Assembly: GCF_947179515.1 (NCBI RefSeq)
Contig: NC_067481.1
Span: 83,838,015-83,902,014, forward strand
Direction of reading: 5' to 3'
DNA length: 64,000 bases
DNA from: Apodemus sylvaticus
Lineage: Eukaryota; Chordata; Mammalia; Rodentia; Muridae
Part shown: in pieces, positions 36,095 to 48,838 of the stretch
Numbering within the stretch: position 1 is the stretch's first letter
How the letters are laid out: the number at the start of each line of letters is the position of its first letter
Notes under the pieces: model-generated
What the model was told of the DNA's origin: nothing
Databases searched by the model: none
Seen by the model: the letters and a program-made list of their open reading frames with translations, nothing else
Program-made: the position numbers and the translations under genes

Positions 36095-37178
36095 TTACTT
36101 TCTTGCTTTTTCTAGGGTATAATTTTGCTACTCGTGTTGTATTTTCCATCTATTATCATTTGTAGGATTTGACTTATGGAAAGATATTATGTAAATTTGT
36201 TTTTGTCATGGAATATCTTGGTTTCTCCATCTATGTTAATTGAGAGTTTTGCTTAGTATAGAAGCCTGGGCTAACATTTGTATTCTCTTAGGGTCTGTAT
36301 GACATCTGTTCAGGATCTTCTGGCTTTCATAGTCTCTGGCGAGAAGTCTGGTGTAATTCTGATACATCTGCCTTTATATGTTACTTGACCTTTTCCCCTT
36401 ACTGCTTACTTTCTTTGTTTGGTGCATTTGGAATTTTGATTATTATGTGATGGGAGTAATTTCTTTTCTTGTCTATTCTCTTTGAAGGTCTGTTGGCTTC
36501 TTGTATGTCCATGGACATGTTTTTCTTTAGATTACAGAAGTTTTCTTCTATAATTTTGTTGAAGATATATACAGGCCTTTTAATTTGGGAATCTTCACTC
36601 TCTTCTATACCTATTATCCTTAGGTTTGGTCTTCTCATTGTGTCCTGGATTTCCTGGATCTTTTGAGTTAGGAGCTTTTTTCATTTTATATTTTCTTGGA
36701 CTGTTATGTCAATGTTTTCTATGGTACCTTCTGAACCTGAGATTCTCTCGTCTATCTCTTGTATTCTGTTGTTGATGCTTCATCTATGACTCCTGATCTC
36801 TTTCCTAGGGTTTCTATCTCTAGGGTAGTCTCCCTTTGTGATTTTTTTCTTGTCTCTACTTCCACTTTTAGATCCTGGATGGTTTTGTTCAATTCCTTCA
36901 CCTTTTGGGAGTGTTTCCTTATAATTCTTTAAAGGGTTTTTGTGTTCTCTTTAAGGGCTTCTATGTTTAATTGTGTTCTCCTGTATTTCTTTAAGGGGAT
37001 TATTTTTGTCCTACTTTAAGTCCTCTATCATCATCAAGAGAAGTGATTTCAAATCTGAATCTTGCTTTTCCAGTGTGATGGGGTATCCAGGAATTGCTAT
37101 GGTGGGAGAACTGGATTCTAATGATGCCAAGTAACCTTGATTTCCATTGCTTATATTCTTGAGCTTGCCTTTTGCCAT
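36095..37178 (-). pseudogene. L1 ORF1 remnant
   Basis: Minus strand, start MAKGKLKNISNGNQGYL at 37178. The N-terminal block is open for 56 codons, then an early stop interrupts the coiled-coil region. The RNA-recognition part is recognisable as MRRPNLRIIGIEESEDSQ and IQEANRPSKRIDKKRN in another frame, and the C terminus ends near 36095. About 1.08 kb overall, the normal ORF1 size. The coiled coil appears shorter and lacks clear 22-residue repeats. It is not functional. Confidence 0.85.
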
Positions 37179-37735
37179 CTGGTTATCTCTAGTGCTACCT
37201 GCACTCACTGTCTCTGACTGGAGCCTGTCCCTTCTGTTATCTTGGTTGTGTCAGAACTCTTCAGAGTCCAGCTGTGTCTGTGATCCTGTGATCCTGAGAT
37301 CTTGGGTGTAAGAGCACCTGGGAGTAAAGGTGCCTCAGAGATCATAAAATCTCGGTGTGACCAAGCTCCTGAGATCTTGTGCTCATATGAGCCTATGACA
37401 CTGCGCATATTAAACCACCTGGGAGTTGATCTTCCTCTGGATGTTTTGAGACTTGGTGCAGAACTAGTGCCCAACGGGCACTGTCTCAGACTGGAGGAAC
37501 CTGTGGCACTGGCTGGGTGGGGGTTCCTGGTTCCCTGGTTCCCCAGGGGTCCCAGTTACTCCTGGTTTGGGGCAGATGTTGTAGTCTTCTTACCTAGGAT
37601 CCTGGGCGTGTTAGAGCTCCTTGGAGTCCAGCTTCCTCTGGTGTTGTGAGATTGGGTGCAGAGCGTTGGGTGCAGAGCTAGTGCCCAAGAACTGCTTAGG
37701 GCAACGGCTTAGACCAGAAGGATGTGGAATCATAT
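37179..37735 (-). promoter_or_regulatory. L1 5' UTR, old type
   Basis: A relatively GC-rich antisense 5' UTR joined to ORF1. It contains loosely repeated blocks, such as two copies of 'gtgcagagctagtgccc'-like sequence (37457-37475 and about 37660-37685) and repeated 'ctgagatcttg' motifs (37293 and 37369), which suggests remnants of monomers. It differs from the monomers at 15453 and 52925. The promoter role is inferred from its position. Confidence 0.6.
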
Positions 37736-38289
37736 TATTAACCTAACATGGTTTGTCTTACTTTTCTTTTTAATTTAATAGTTATACTATGTACAATTTA
37801 ATTATACGTTATGTTCATTATGTAAACTATTTAATGAAAATATTAAAAATTAACTATCAGCGAAGAGTGACATTGTAGAATAAGAAAGTAAATGCGTCAG
37901 GAAATCCTATAGCATCGAAATGGTCATGATTACATATGTAATTAAATATGTACATGTATGCTTACAGAAAAACAATGTATGACAAAAGCATCTCAAAATA
38001 GATTAAGACCACAAATGTAACTAATGATAAAACTGATTATTGAAAATAACAGTCAAATATTTCAATGCCATCTACTCAATTTAATTGTATTCTCATCTGT
38101 ACTGTTTGTCAAATCAGCCAAAAAGAAAAAAACCCTACATTTAGTATTTATACCATCTTTTTATAACTGCACACCTATCTACTTGCTACTCCTCCTCATT
38201 TCATGTAAGCGTTTTAATTTTCTGAGTTCGTTTCAGCCTGAGGAATGTTAGAACTTCTGGAAAGATGGGTCTTTAGTAACAAATTCTCT
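37736..38289. other. AT-rich DNA, nothing recognised
   Basis: Right flank of the older L1. No gene or repeat family seen. Confidence 0.5.
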
Positions 38290-38850
38290 CAGACTGTGTA
38301 TGTTCATGATTCTCCTCCTCTGGCTTTCAAGGTTTGGCAAACTGGGTTTTGCTGATGCTGAAATCATGGTTCAGCATTCTGGATACATAAAGGCATTTTT
38401 CTGCTATCTTTAGCTATGTTCATAAATAAGCTGCTAATCCAGATTTTTCTCCTTATCCCTCCTTTTCAGGGTGTTCTGTGTAATATCCCTGAGTGTAAAC
38501 CTCCTTACATTTCTTTTGCTTCTTTCTTAGGCTTCTTGAACACTTAGGTCACTGCATTTCAACCGATTTCAGAAGTTTCAGGCTGCCACTCTTACAATTA
38601 CTTCCCATGTTGCCTTATTTTTATGAATAGTAAGCTTAAAGATGGCTAGCATTTTGGTGATATTTCATTTGTCTTCATTCCTAAGTCCTCATAGGAATTG
38701 CATAATCTCTATTGCTATATCATTAAGTTCAAACATCCTTTCTTCTGCCAATTTGAATAACCTCTTCAGTGCTTTTAGTCTCATTCCTATTGATATTCAT
38801 TGTTATAATTTGCAGATCTAGAATTTTCATTTGGCTCTCTGGAATGAGAG
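38290..38850 (-). mobile_element. Possible ancient L1M fragment
   Basis: Near 38730-38850 the order '...aagttcaaacatcctttctt', 'ctgccaatttgaataacctc' and 'tctagaattttcatttggct' resembles an antisense block of ancient mammalian L1 elements. The left part, 38290-38650, is assigned only by continuity. No open frame. Confidence 0.4.
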
Positions 38851-41800
38851 GTGAAATATTATCAGATTAAATTTTATTTTATATTCATCTAGTAGACCCT
38901 AGGAGACAGTTACTACTTTATTGTTTTCTTTTATAAAGTTTGTAGTCATTAATTGCTTGACTGTCAGTGCTTTTCAATTATTATTAAAATAGTTTTGAAG
39001 TTATCATGGGACAAATTTTTCCTGGGGAGATCCAATAGAAATTACTAATCCCAGCAAAAGAAATCTTTGGCAGAACAAAGGAATGATCCCACCAGAGTCT
39101 AATTCACTGAACTGATGAGCTTTTATTGAGCCTGCCCCAAGAAGGGTGACAAAGCTTTCACCAAAGCTTAACTCACTGAGCACTCTACACACAACTTGCA
39201 AGCAATTATGTAATAACTGAGATTTTCTCTTTGCAATGTCAGCTTGCCTGGTCAGAGTCTCAGTTTCCAGCAATTTGATACAGGAAGGAAGGGGCATTTG
39301 GAAATCTTTCAAGCTGTCAATTGTTCTGATTTGTGAGCTTTTGTTACATACCTCTTTCTCCCTCCTAGAAGGGGGATTTCAATGCGAAGGAAACTGCTGT
39401 ACAGAAGTCAGCCTTGGCAGGTTGTTCTGATGTTTTTTTACTTCTGCCACTTCTGGGGTGATTATAGTGAATGACACCGTGAAGCTAACTAGCATAAAGT
39501 TAACCTCATTGCAATTGATTATATGAAGCTTATAACTTTCTAAGTGTTCATACGCATTCATGGGTTCATGTGTCATTCCAAATAATTTGTCACCTCATTC
39601 TGGTAAGTACAGTACAGTATTCTGATTAGACATCACTGTCCCACAGTCATTTTTCAGAAACACAATTTTCTGTTCTGATACAAAGGACGCTCTGTTTTGC
39701 ACAGCTTACTGCTCCCAGCATGGAACTCTTACTGTAAGATTGAGCAGGGGAAAGGAGATCTGAGATACCACCATTTTTAGTCTTACAAGGATGAAGGCAA
39801 TTTATGGCCTAATGAATAGAGCTAGGTGAATAAAGAGGCACCTAAATTCTCAGTCACACCCCAAATAGATTTGTATTCTTCCCTCCAAAGTTGGAGAAGA
39901 GAAACTCATCAGTTTCACTCTTCCAGTGAGATATAGGGCAGAAGGAAAAGGTACCCTCTTGATCACATCTCATCTACCTAAGTATAGTTCAGCTCCCTTC
40001 AAACTCTCCTGGCAATAGTAAAAGGAAGGTATCATTCAGATGTCACTTAGGCCTGCTGCTATTACTGAATTTTAAGATTTCTTCTATGACTATTTTGTTG
40101 TTGCTGCTGTTATGGAATTATGGAATTTCATTTGTCTTCTTCTGTTGCTCTCTTTTTTTTTTGGAGGCATAGGTGAGTTTCTTATGATGGCATTCTTTCA
40201 TTTTGAATTCACCATTGTCTTGTATTCTTTATTTTTCCTTCTGAAATTTAGTATCTACATGTTTATGAAACTGGAGGTTAGAAATGTCACTTAGGAAGTG
40301 AGAGGTTTCAAGTTTTTATACCATATAATTAATTTCCATGGACAGGCCTTCTTATAAAATGTGCTTGCTAATAATTTTTGAAGTTACAAGATGTGACAGT
40401 GGGGTGGGGAGTACTTGCTGACTGACAAAGGTTAATTGAACTCAATGATACAGAAATTAGTAACAGGGCTGTGATTATGACTCCTGGTGAAGGTAGTGTC
40501 ATTAGGTATCTGTTGAGGGTAGTTCTGAGTCCAACTTTGTGTTCAATCCACAGAGCACAAACTTTCACAAAGACACAGGTGGCTGAGTACTCCTCCTTAC
40601 ATACTCTGCAGTCACAGACATCAGTCTGCTTCCTCAGGGTAAGTAGACAGTAACCTTTCTACAGTTTATGTAAAGTGGTACTAGGCTATTCAAAGCCAGG
40701 TTGATCCTTTAGTCCCACAAAGTCATAGTGGACAGACACATAAAACATACTAATGAGAGAGCTACTGATCTCATGGCTATAATCTGTCCAGTGATTGAAA
40801 TCTCATCTAAATTGAATTTCATGTACTGCAATCCATAGATTTTTATGAAATATAAAATGAAATAGAGATTATTCTGAAAGAAGAGAACATGGAACAGCAC
40901 AAAACCCTCAGAAAGTCATTTTAAAAAAGTGTAGACTGACTTTTCCTGTTGCCAATCTGGCCATGTAACAATACTTAGCCATATTTGACGCATTTATTCT
41001 GACGCTGTTTTAAGTTACTAAAAGGATCATTTCAAAAGTAACTCCATCACAATTAAGAGTTGTATTACTACTCCAACTCAAAATTCCAATCCTCATTAAG
41101 TGTAGATGATGGTATTTAAAAGCTCCTCCTCAGAATTCTAAGTATAATACATTTTTAAAAATCATTTTTAGGCATTTTAAGTAGGATAAGCCAAAGTATC
41201 ATTTAGATACTCTACTTCACAAAATAATATCTCATTTTCACTGATAAAATTGCCTGAAATTGTAATTGGGTATGCCAAAAAGATCCAATTTTCTAATACT
41301 GTTGGCTCAAAACATACTAGTTATTCTACATATAGATAGTCAAGACATACATAGAGAAGGGAATTTCTATACCAAGGATCTTCTTTGTCACAGAGAGACA
41401 TTAGCATCAACAGAGGTAGAATCTACCTTTGTGATAGAAATTGCAGAAGGAACTGAAATAGATCTGATGAAAATATTTTATTGTGATTTAGTTGGATAAC
41501 ATTAAGATTTCTCTTAAAGAATCAGCTTTGTAAATGCATCAACAGGTGGCATTAATAGGAATAATTTGAGAGAAGTATGAGCAGCTGGCCATCAGAGAAG
41601 TAAAAGGATTTGTCTCAACAGAAATATGTAGAAGGAATGAGAGATTAAATGCAGGAAATTTATTAAATTATTAAAATGATTCAAAGTATAAATGTCCAAT
41701 TAAAGGACTGGTAAAATTGTTTGTTGTAATGGTAATAAAAATTGAGTTTTCATGAAGGAACAATAGAAGTAGAAAGGAAATGAGTGTAGACCTAAAATTC

Positions 41801-44689
41801 TGTATGAATAGAAAAAAAATATATGTATATGTTTGTGTGTATTATATCCCTATGTATTTAATGACATTTACTTTAATGCATGTACAGATTATAAATATTT
41901 ACACATGCTATTATGCATTTCCCTGTTCACTTCTATGTGTTGTATAACCCTATATTTTTCTGGACAACATAGTATTCATTTAAAAAATTTTACTTAATGC
42001 AAATTATTTAAATTTATTTATATGTAGATATCACTGAGAAAAATGAGTTAGTTGTTAATGGCTAGAATTAAATGTCTAGTATTTAGTCCAAACATATTTC
42101 AAACATGTCATTTTTTAAAATATCTGATATATAAATACATAAACACATGAATATAATTAACTTAAGTAATTCTATTTAACTAATGAGCTACTCTTAAAAC
42201 ATCATTGAATATGTCAGTGATTTATTTCTCAATTTTAAAAAACATATAAAAACAAAAATAGTAATTGTATCTTTTGTCTATTTCTTTGAGAAACAGATTA
42301 CTAAATATGGACAGAAATAATGAAGTTTCAACTTGATGACTTTTACAGTTGTTATGACTGTACTTAGGTGTGAGTAAACACATAAATGCTACTTTTCTAA
42401 TTGAGTTCCCATTGCTTACATATATGTCTGTAGCCAGAGGACCAGGACTACATTCACAGTAAGTAGCTAATCAAAAGTCCTATTTAAATAAAAATAAAAA
42501 GCTTAGGAGTCAAGTACTTTTTAGAAATATTAAGCTTGTTTTGCATCTCCTATGAGTATTCATAAAAAGGGTATCCTGCCATATAAAAATGTGATAATGT
42601 CTTAGTAGCATGCTTATGTTACATAGTGATGAATTCATCAAATAACAATGTTACACTGAAAAGATGTAATTAAAATATTCATTGCTGAGTTTTATCTATT
42701 TCAGGAGACTTTGGATATCTAGATACACTTCCAATAGTGACTTTTGTCAGGTATCCTTTAAAAGTAATGTTTAGAAAGTGTCTAGTGTTACTTGGAGATT
42801 GAGAGTTTTTTCATTTTATAGAATTACCCTTGTTTCTCTGAATAAATTGTCTTTGGCATTTACTAGAGCTTGGAATTGAAAAGTAATTTCATAATTATTT
42901 CTTTTACCTGGTAAAAAGATTTCCAGAGGTTTGTTGCTCATTCTTTCAACTTCAGTGTTTTTTTTTTTCTCTAAAGATTGAAGTAAACACACCAATTACT
43001 CTTGACAATCAATGATTGTCATCCAACGAATAAGAATTTTGTTACTTGGCCTTACAGATAAAGACTCTCAAATTTGTAGTGTTGCATAGTCAGTCATTTG
43101 CAAGTCAATAAGTACAATTTTAAACTATAAAATGTTTTTCTTATCTAATCAAAGTACTATCTAATCATCCACTATAAATGAGAAAATATACTTATTGTGA
43201 TCTGGGCTGTAATTAAATCACATGTTTTTCATCCTACCTCAGGTAAAATTTCAAGCAATTCATTATAATTTTCTTAAATCTGAGCATTCATATAAAATAA
43301 ATCTCAATCTGGTTCTTGGGATGGTGATTAATCTTGGATTATTTCTTTTACCACTGCGTGCTATTATAGTTTAATCAGGCATTTATCAAGGTTGTGGAAC
43401 TAGATGTAAATTTGTCTCCACTGAGTAAAAGTAATTTATTATTTCATTTCAAAGCAACTGCAATTTTTTTCAGTGGAAACTGTTTCATACTCTGGAAATA
43501 ACTCTGGTGAAAGAATCTTTGCAGAAAGCAAAGGGAAACTTCCATCTTCAGAAGCTATATAACCTTCTGAAATATCTCAACCATTTTACAAAACTAAGAT
43601 CCATGGAGAAATCAATAATTAAAATTGGATTGTTTCCTTCAGATACTTTGAAAGTATTTCTTCCATATATATTTTGATAAGCTTGAAACAAACAAAAAAA
43701 ATGTCTAAAGTTCCCAAACAGAGTACTAAGGTTTTCTTCTGGAACAGACCTGGACAGTACTATCTAACTAACTTTGTTGTAATTCAGACTCCTGTGTGCT
43801 GTTATCATTGAGACTAGAGGTATGTTTTAAAACAACTCCAGATTTTTTCAAAAGAACATGCATGGATCTCTACATGCAAGTCTCTGTGTGTATAAACTCT
43901 GCCAGTTGACAGAGTGTTACCTCAATAATTTTAGGCTCTTTCCTGCTTTCTTGTCCTGAATTGCAAAGTATATGTCCTGAACTGTGTCAGATAAAGGTCC
44001 CTTAAACACCATAATAAATGCCAGTCTTTATTTGTTCTTGAGCTTTTGAAATACTTGATGATTGTGATGCAAAAGCAGGTAATAATAAAAGGATATGTTT
44101 GGCTAAGTTAATTATGAGGGGATAAAACCTAAACCAAAATAAAAAATAAAAAATATCAAAGGAAACGAAGACTGGAACATATAAAGCTCAGAATTTAGTT
44201 CTTTGAAGAACTGAAACAAAACAGATAGAGTTGTACAAAACAGTAGACAAATTACCTCAATGAATTTTTCCACAGAGCCTAAAGTTCTGCCACAGATCTG
44301 AGTCAACATTTCTCTATCAGTACAGTTATGTTGGCAAACATGATAGAACCCATTTGCCTTTCTAGTGTTTCTGTTTCAGCTTCCAATTTATTTTCTGAAC
44401 TTTAATCATAATAGACATCATATGAGCCCAGAGTTCACATAATAATTCCAACACAATGCAGACAATGATAACCATTATTTGTCAAATGTGTCATTAAATG
44501 AGCCCACAACACAAAAATAAAATTAATCTTCTCTCCCGAAAAGTCAATGAGGAGATCAGACAAAGTATTTGCAGTGAAGAGATGGGGGAGAAAGTTAAGC
44601 CGAGCAGATTGTGCACAGTAGAGGGAGGTGGAACTGGAGAAAACATGGCAGTGAGGAATAAATGGATAAAATGATTCTGAGCAACTATC
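38851..44689. other. Long AT-rich stretch without recognised genes
   Basis: Almost 6 kb with no L1, rodent SINE, LTR or gene that I can support. A segment at about 39000-39440 looks less AT-rich and may be a decayed repeat, but I cannot name it. Short TA-rich tracts occur at 41815-41835. Reading frames reach about 100 codons (39004-39312, minus) without any domain or codon pattern to support a gene. Confidence 0.5.
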
Positions 44690-44950
44690 TATGTCTAGCC
44701 TGGGTTAATGCCAAGGACCATGTCTGGGTCCATGGCATTACTACAGCCCAGTTCTATGCTGATGTCTGGCCCTGTGTTGTTACCAAAAGACCATCTGGAT
44801 GTATCTGGTCTGGTCTGCTGCCTGAGGCCAAGTTTGATGTACCAGCATTGTGCTGAGCTGGCCCTGCCCTTCTCGTACATTGGGAGAACTGGCCCTGTCC
44901 CTTACCACCCGCAACACTCAGAAAAGTTGGCCTAGCCACTTGCCTGTGCA
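44690..44950. repeat. Degenerate tandem-like repeat
   Basis: Partial repetition of a roughly 35-40 bp theme: 'gaccatgtctgggtcc', 'gctgatgtctggccctgtgt', 'gaccatctggatgtatctgg'. It resembles a low-copy murid repeat built from units of this kind. Three short frames on each strand cross it, which reflects its GC content and not a gene. Confidence 0.4.
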
Positions 44951-45479
44951 CAGAAGGAGAAATGGACCTGGTATACATACACATATACGCATACGCATAC
45001 ATATGCATACTCATATGTATTCAGCTTACCCACATGCTGTGACCTCCATCATCATAAAAGTAACACTTTCTCTTGACACTGTTCCATACTCCAACTGACA
45101 CCATTCTCATACATGGAAAAATCTCTCTAAAGGTTTTAAACAATCTTTCCAGTATCTCTTTATCTATTGGCTTTGGTCTTCTGCATTGCATTGCCTTCAG
45201 CCCTCCATTTTAAGTGCTGCTGTCAATGTGAGCAGAGGACTCCATAGTGGAGAGTCCACCTCAAACTGTGGTACAGCGAGCATATCCTCATTTACTAAAC
45301 TTTACCTTTTGCATCTCCTATACTCTAGATGATTACTGAACATTTCCTACATCCTTGAAGGAAATCTGTTTCCTAGGTTTCCTGTGCTCTCCATATTCCA
45401 AATATACCCCTTCATTCATAATTTGGATCTTTAGATTTTTATTTTAAAAACTAAACAAAACTCAACTTTAACTCCTATC
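44951..45479. other. Unassigned DNA
   Basis: Includes a short ATACGC/ATACAC-type simple stretch at about 44973-45020. No gene recognised. Confidence 0.45.
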
Positions 45480-45660
45480 TTTTATCTGTACATTTCATAG
45501 TTTGCTATTTTTATATAGTTTAACCACCTATATGCTAATTCAATTAACGCAATAACAACATATCATTTGTCTCTTTTCATTTACAAGCTGTTTTTTTTTT
45601 ATTTTCTACATGTTTTATGGTGGTACTAACTACTTTGACCTTATCATATAGCTTAGAAGC
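45480..45660 (-). mobile_element. Ancient L1M-like fragment
   Basis: Similar to 31130-31262 in this window over about 110 bp: both read 'atttgtctcttttca', then 'ttttctacatgtttt' followed by a shared A/T-rich block. Since 31130-31262 is the edge of an ancient L1, this is probably another piece of the same old family. Confidence 0.45.
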
Positions 45661-45703
45661 ACATCATGCAGCCAACATATTTTAAATTCTCCATCAGTTC
45701 CTT

Positions 45704-45719
45704 GAGATACAGCCAGTCC
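45704..45719. repeat. Putative target-site duplication, left copy
   Basis: 'gagatacagccagtcc' matches 47448-47463 ('gagatacagaaagtcc') at 14 of 16 positions, and both copies lie exactly at the L1 boundaries. Confidence 0.6.
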
Positions 45720-46687
45720 GGGTGGCGGCAGTGCAGGAGTGGCTGGTCCAGCTGAAGGGCCATCAACAGTGGAACCAAGGTGACACAGGGTCCAGTTATG
45801 CCCTGCACCCACGACCACTGACCTTCTCTGGCCAGCCGGGCTGCAAGCAGCGGTGGATTTACGGTGCCTTTCACTGCACAGAAGCCACTTCAGAACTCTG
45901 CCTTCCGCCAGTCACAGGAGACTCGCCTCCATCTTGGTTCTGGGACTCCAGAGAGATCAGACAGACTGAGGTACGCAAATATAACCCGAGGCCAACATCG
46001 CGGGGGTCTAAGCCCGATGGGCGTTGGCCTGGGCTATTCAGGGGGGGGGCATCGGGGTGCCAACGCAGCCAGGAGTTTTTTGCCCGGGCTCAGTGCGCAC
46101 GCCGCCATTTTGCCTACAGGACGCCAGAGAGCTCTAGCAGGCAAAGCAAGCTAACAGGCACAGCCTAAGGCTAATAAAGCAGGGGTCTTGACCCCAAGAA
46201 CTGGGCAGCTCGGTGGGTTGTTAGCCCAGCAGACTCTCCCAGCACTTTTAGGGAGCGTGCGTGCACGCCCCCCATCCTGGCCACCTGACAGAACCAATTA
46301 ACAGTCAGAGTCCAAGGGGAACTTTGCTTGGACCTTGGTCTCCCTGGCTTTTGCCAAGACTCAGGGCCTGAGCAGCTAGGCTAGCCTTGGGTGCACCAAC
46401 CTGGATGGGAGATCGGCTGCCCAGCAGAGTGATCAGCACACAGAAAAGGTTTCAGCAGCATACACCCTTCAGCACTCCCTGAAGGTGTAAACAAGCACCA
46501 TCTGGTTCACAGAGACAATCTGGGGCAAAGCACACTAGGGCTGCAAGGGCACCCAAGAGGAGGACAGCACATCAGCAATCTGCTACAGGGGAAACCCAGC
46601 CATATAGCGTTGCAGAAATAGCCCCAGAGCCCCTCAGGAGACCCAAACACCAGCCAGAGACAAGACCAATTAACTCCAGAGAACAAG
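45720..46687 (+). promoter_or_regulatory. GC-rich L1 5' UTR without monomers
   Basis: Much richer in GC and CpG than the surrounding DNA. The last ~130 bp before ORF1 are homologous to the 5' UTR end at 15970-16107, but the upstream part is unrelated to either monomer family in the window. YY1-like motifs lie at 45926-45937 ('cctccatcttgg') and 46101-46112 ('gccgccattttg'). Overlapping open frames of 148 and 96 codons here reflect the GC content. Promoter activity is inferred by analogy. Confidence 0.7.
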
Positions 46688-47447
46688 ATGACAAAGGGCA
46701 AACACAGAAACACTACTAACAGAAATCTAGGCAATATGGCAGCATCTGAACCAAACTCTCCAACATCAGCGAGTCCTGGTTATGCCATCACACCAGAGAA
46801 ACAAGATTTGGATTTAAAATCACTGGTCATGATGCTGCTAGAAGAACACAAAAAGGACATAAATGAATCTCTTAATGAAATACAGGGGAACATGAATAAG
46901 CTAGAAACTCGTATAATGGAAACACAAAAATCACTTAAAGAAATGCAGGAGAATAAGGCTCAAGAGATAGAAGCCAATAAAGAAGAAATGCAAAAAAACT
47001 TAAAGAAATGCAGGAGAACTTGAGTCAAGAGGCAGAAGTCATGAAAGAGGAAACACAAAAATCTCTTAAAGAATTACAGGAAAACACAAACAAATGACAG
47101 AAATGAGAAAAACCATCCTGGATCTAAAAACAGAAGTAGAAACAACTAAGAAATCACAAAGGGAGACAACTTTGGAGATAGAAAACCTTGAGAAGAAATC
47201 AGGGGCCATAGATGCAAATATAAACAACAGAATACAAGAGATGGAAGAAAGAATTTCAGATGCCGAAGATACCATAGAAACCATTGACTCAACAGTCAAA
47301 GAAAATGCAAAATGCAAAAAGCTTGTATCCCAGAACATCCAGGAAATCCAGGATACAATGAGAAGACCAAACCTAAGGATTATAGGTATAGATGAGTGTG
47401 AAGATTTACAACTGAAAGGGCCAGCAAATATCTTCAACAAAATTATG
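46688..47447 (+). pseudogene. L1 ORF1, 3'-truncated and frameshifted
   Basis: Starts MTKGKHRNTTNRNLGNMAAS at 46688; the usual second residue Ala is Thr here. The coiled coil contains the 22-residue repeats (METQKSLKEMQEN...). A 1-bp loss in an A-run near 46996 shifts the frame (stop at 47023), and another break follows near 47095. The segment MRRPNLRIIGIDECEDLQLK is then readable up to the truncation at 47447. The RNA-binding C-terminal domain is therefore missing. Not functional. Confidence 0.88.
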
Positions 47448-47463
47448 GAGATACAGAAAGTCC
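47448..47463. repeat. Putative target-site duplication, right copy
   Basis: Partner of 45704-45719 with two mismatches. Confidence 0.6.
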
Positions 47464-47699
47464 AATTTTAAAATTCATCCACACATATATAATTAGTGAG
47501 GCTTGATAGTAGAGCATTTGTGTTTTGTTCTTCATTATTTTCTTGCTCCACCTGAAACTGTCTCAAGAGTGAAATTATGTGTGATAGGGCTAGCTAAATT
47601 TGGAGGTCTGGAAGTCTTCAGAGCAGTTGTAAGTCTAGTTTAAGACTTAACATGTTGCTCTTCATCCATCTACCTACCTTTGTTTGTTTGTTTCTCTCT
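47464..47699. other. Unassigned DNA between two L1 elements
   Basis: No gene or repeat recognised; it ends in a TTTG/CTTT-rich stretch where the next L1 begins. Confidence 0.45.
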
Positions 47700-48838
47700 T
47701 TCTTTCTTTCCTTCCTTATTTATTTATTTTACCCCTATCCCATCTCCCCTCCACCTGCTCACTAACTCACCCACTCCTGCTTCCCTGACCTGGAATTCCA
47801 CTACCCATGGGCAATGAGCATTCATGGGTATTAGGGCCTCTCCTCTCATTGATGTCCTATCTGGCCATCCTCTGCTACCCATGGGGCTAGAGCCATGAGT
47901 CCCTCCATGTGTACTCTTTGGTTTGTGATTAAGTCTCTGGAAGCTCTGTGGGTACTGGTTGGTTCAGATTGTTGTTCCTCCTATGGGGTTGTAAATCTCT
48001 TCAGCTCCTTGGGTCCTTCCTCTAGCTCCTCCATTGGAGAACCTGTGCTCAGTTCAATGGTTGGCTGAGAACACCCCCCTCTATATTTGTCAGTCACTGG
48101 CAGCGCCTCTCTGAAAACAGCTATATCAAGCTCCTGTCAGCAGGCACTTGCTGGCATCCACGATAGTGTCTGGGTTTGGAAAGTGTATATGGGGTGGATC
48201 TCCAGGTCCAATTTCTGGACAGTTTCTGGATGGTCTTTCAGTCAGACTCTACTCAACACTTCCTCTCTATCTTTCTTCCCAATGGTATTTTGTACACCAT
48301 CAAAGAAGGAACAAAGTATGCACACTTTGGTCTTCCTTCTTCTTGAGCTTCATGTGGTCTGTGAATTATATCATGCATATTCTGAGATTCTGGGCTAATA
48401 TCCAGTTATCAGTGAGTGCATACCTTGTGTGTTCTTTTGTGATTGGGTTACCTCACTAAGGATAATATTTTCTAGTTCTGAACATTTGCCTAATAATCTC
48501 ATGAATTCATTATTTTTAATAGCTGAGTAATACTCCACTATATAAATGTACCACATTTTCTGTACCCATTCCTCTGCTGATGGACACCTGGGTTCTTTCC
48601 AGCTTCTGGTTATTATAAATAAGGCTGCTATGAACATATCGGAGCATGTGTCTTTATTACATGTTGGAGCATGTTCTGGGTATATGCCCAGGAGTAGTAT
48701 AGCTGAGTCCTCCAGTAATACTATGTCCAGTTTTTTGATATACTGCCAAACTGATTTCCAGAGTGAAATTACCACCTTGTAATCCCATGATCAATGGAGG
48801 AGTGTTCCTCTTTCTCCACATCTTCACCAGCATTTGAT

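Larger units (their letters stand above)
31497..37735 (-). mobile_element. Older, nearly full-length LINE-1
   Basis: A minus-strand L1 of about 6.2 kb: 3' UTR (31497-32238), ORF2 remnant, ORF1 remnant and a 5' UTR reaching about 37735. All parts are in the normal order with no inversion. Many indels and stops in both ORFs mark it as older than the copies at 3944 and 15453. I found no convincing TSD in the flanks. Confidence 0.9.
45720..47447 (+). mobile_element. LINE-1 with 5' end but no 3' end
   Basis: A plus-strand L1 made of a 968-bp GC- and CpG-rich 5' UTR and the first ~760 bp of ORF1, ending abruptly inside ORF1 at 'aacaaaattatgga'. No ORF2, 3' UTR or poly-A follows. This is the reverse of the usual 5' truncation. 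Flanking 16-bp direct repeats (14/16) suggest that the piece as seen may be bounded by its insertion site, but a later deletion is an alternative. Confidence 0.85.

Noticed and set aside
31440..37760. Possible TSD for the older full-length L1 ('tattatta'-like motifs on both sides)
   Set aside because: Too short and common in AT-rich DNA to support.
40612..40630. Splice-donor-like 'cagggtaagtag' after a short open stretch
   Set aside because: No acceptor, no coding similarity and no second exon are recognisable.
45722..46168. 148-codon frame and a second 96-codon frame in the GC-rich L1 5' UTR
   Set aside because: High GC content lengthens chance frames, and the true ORF1 start is at 46688.
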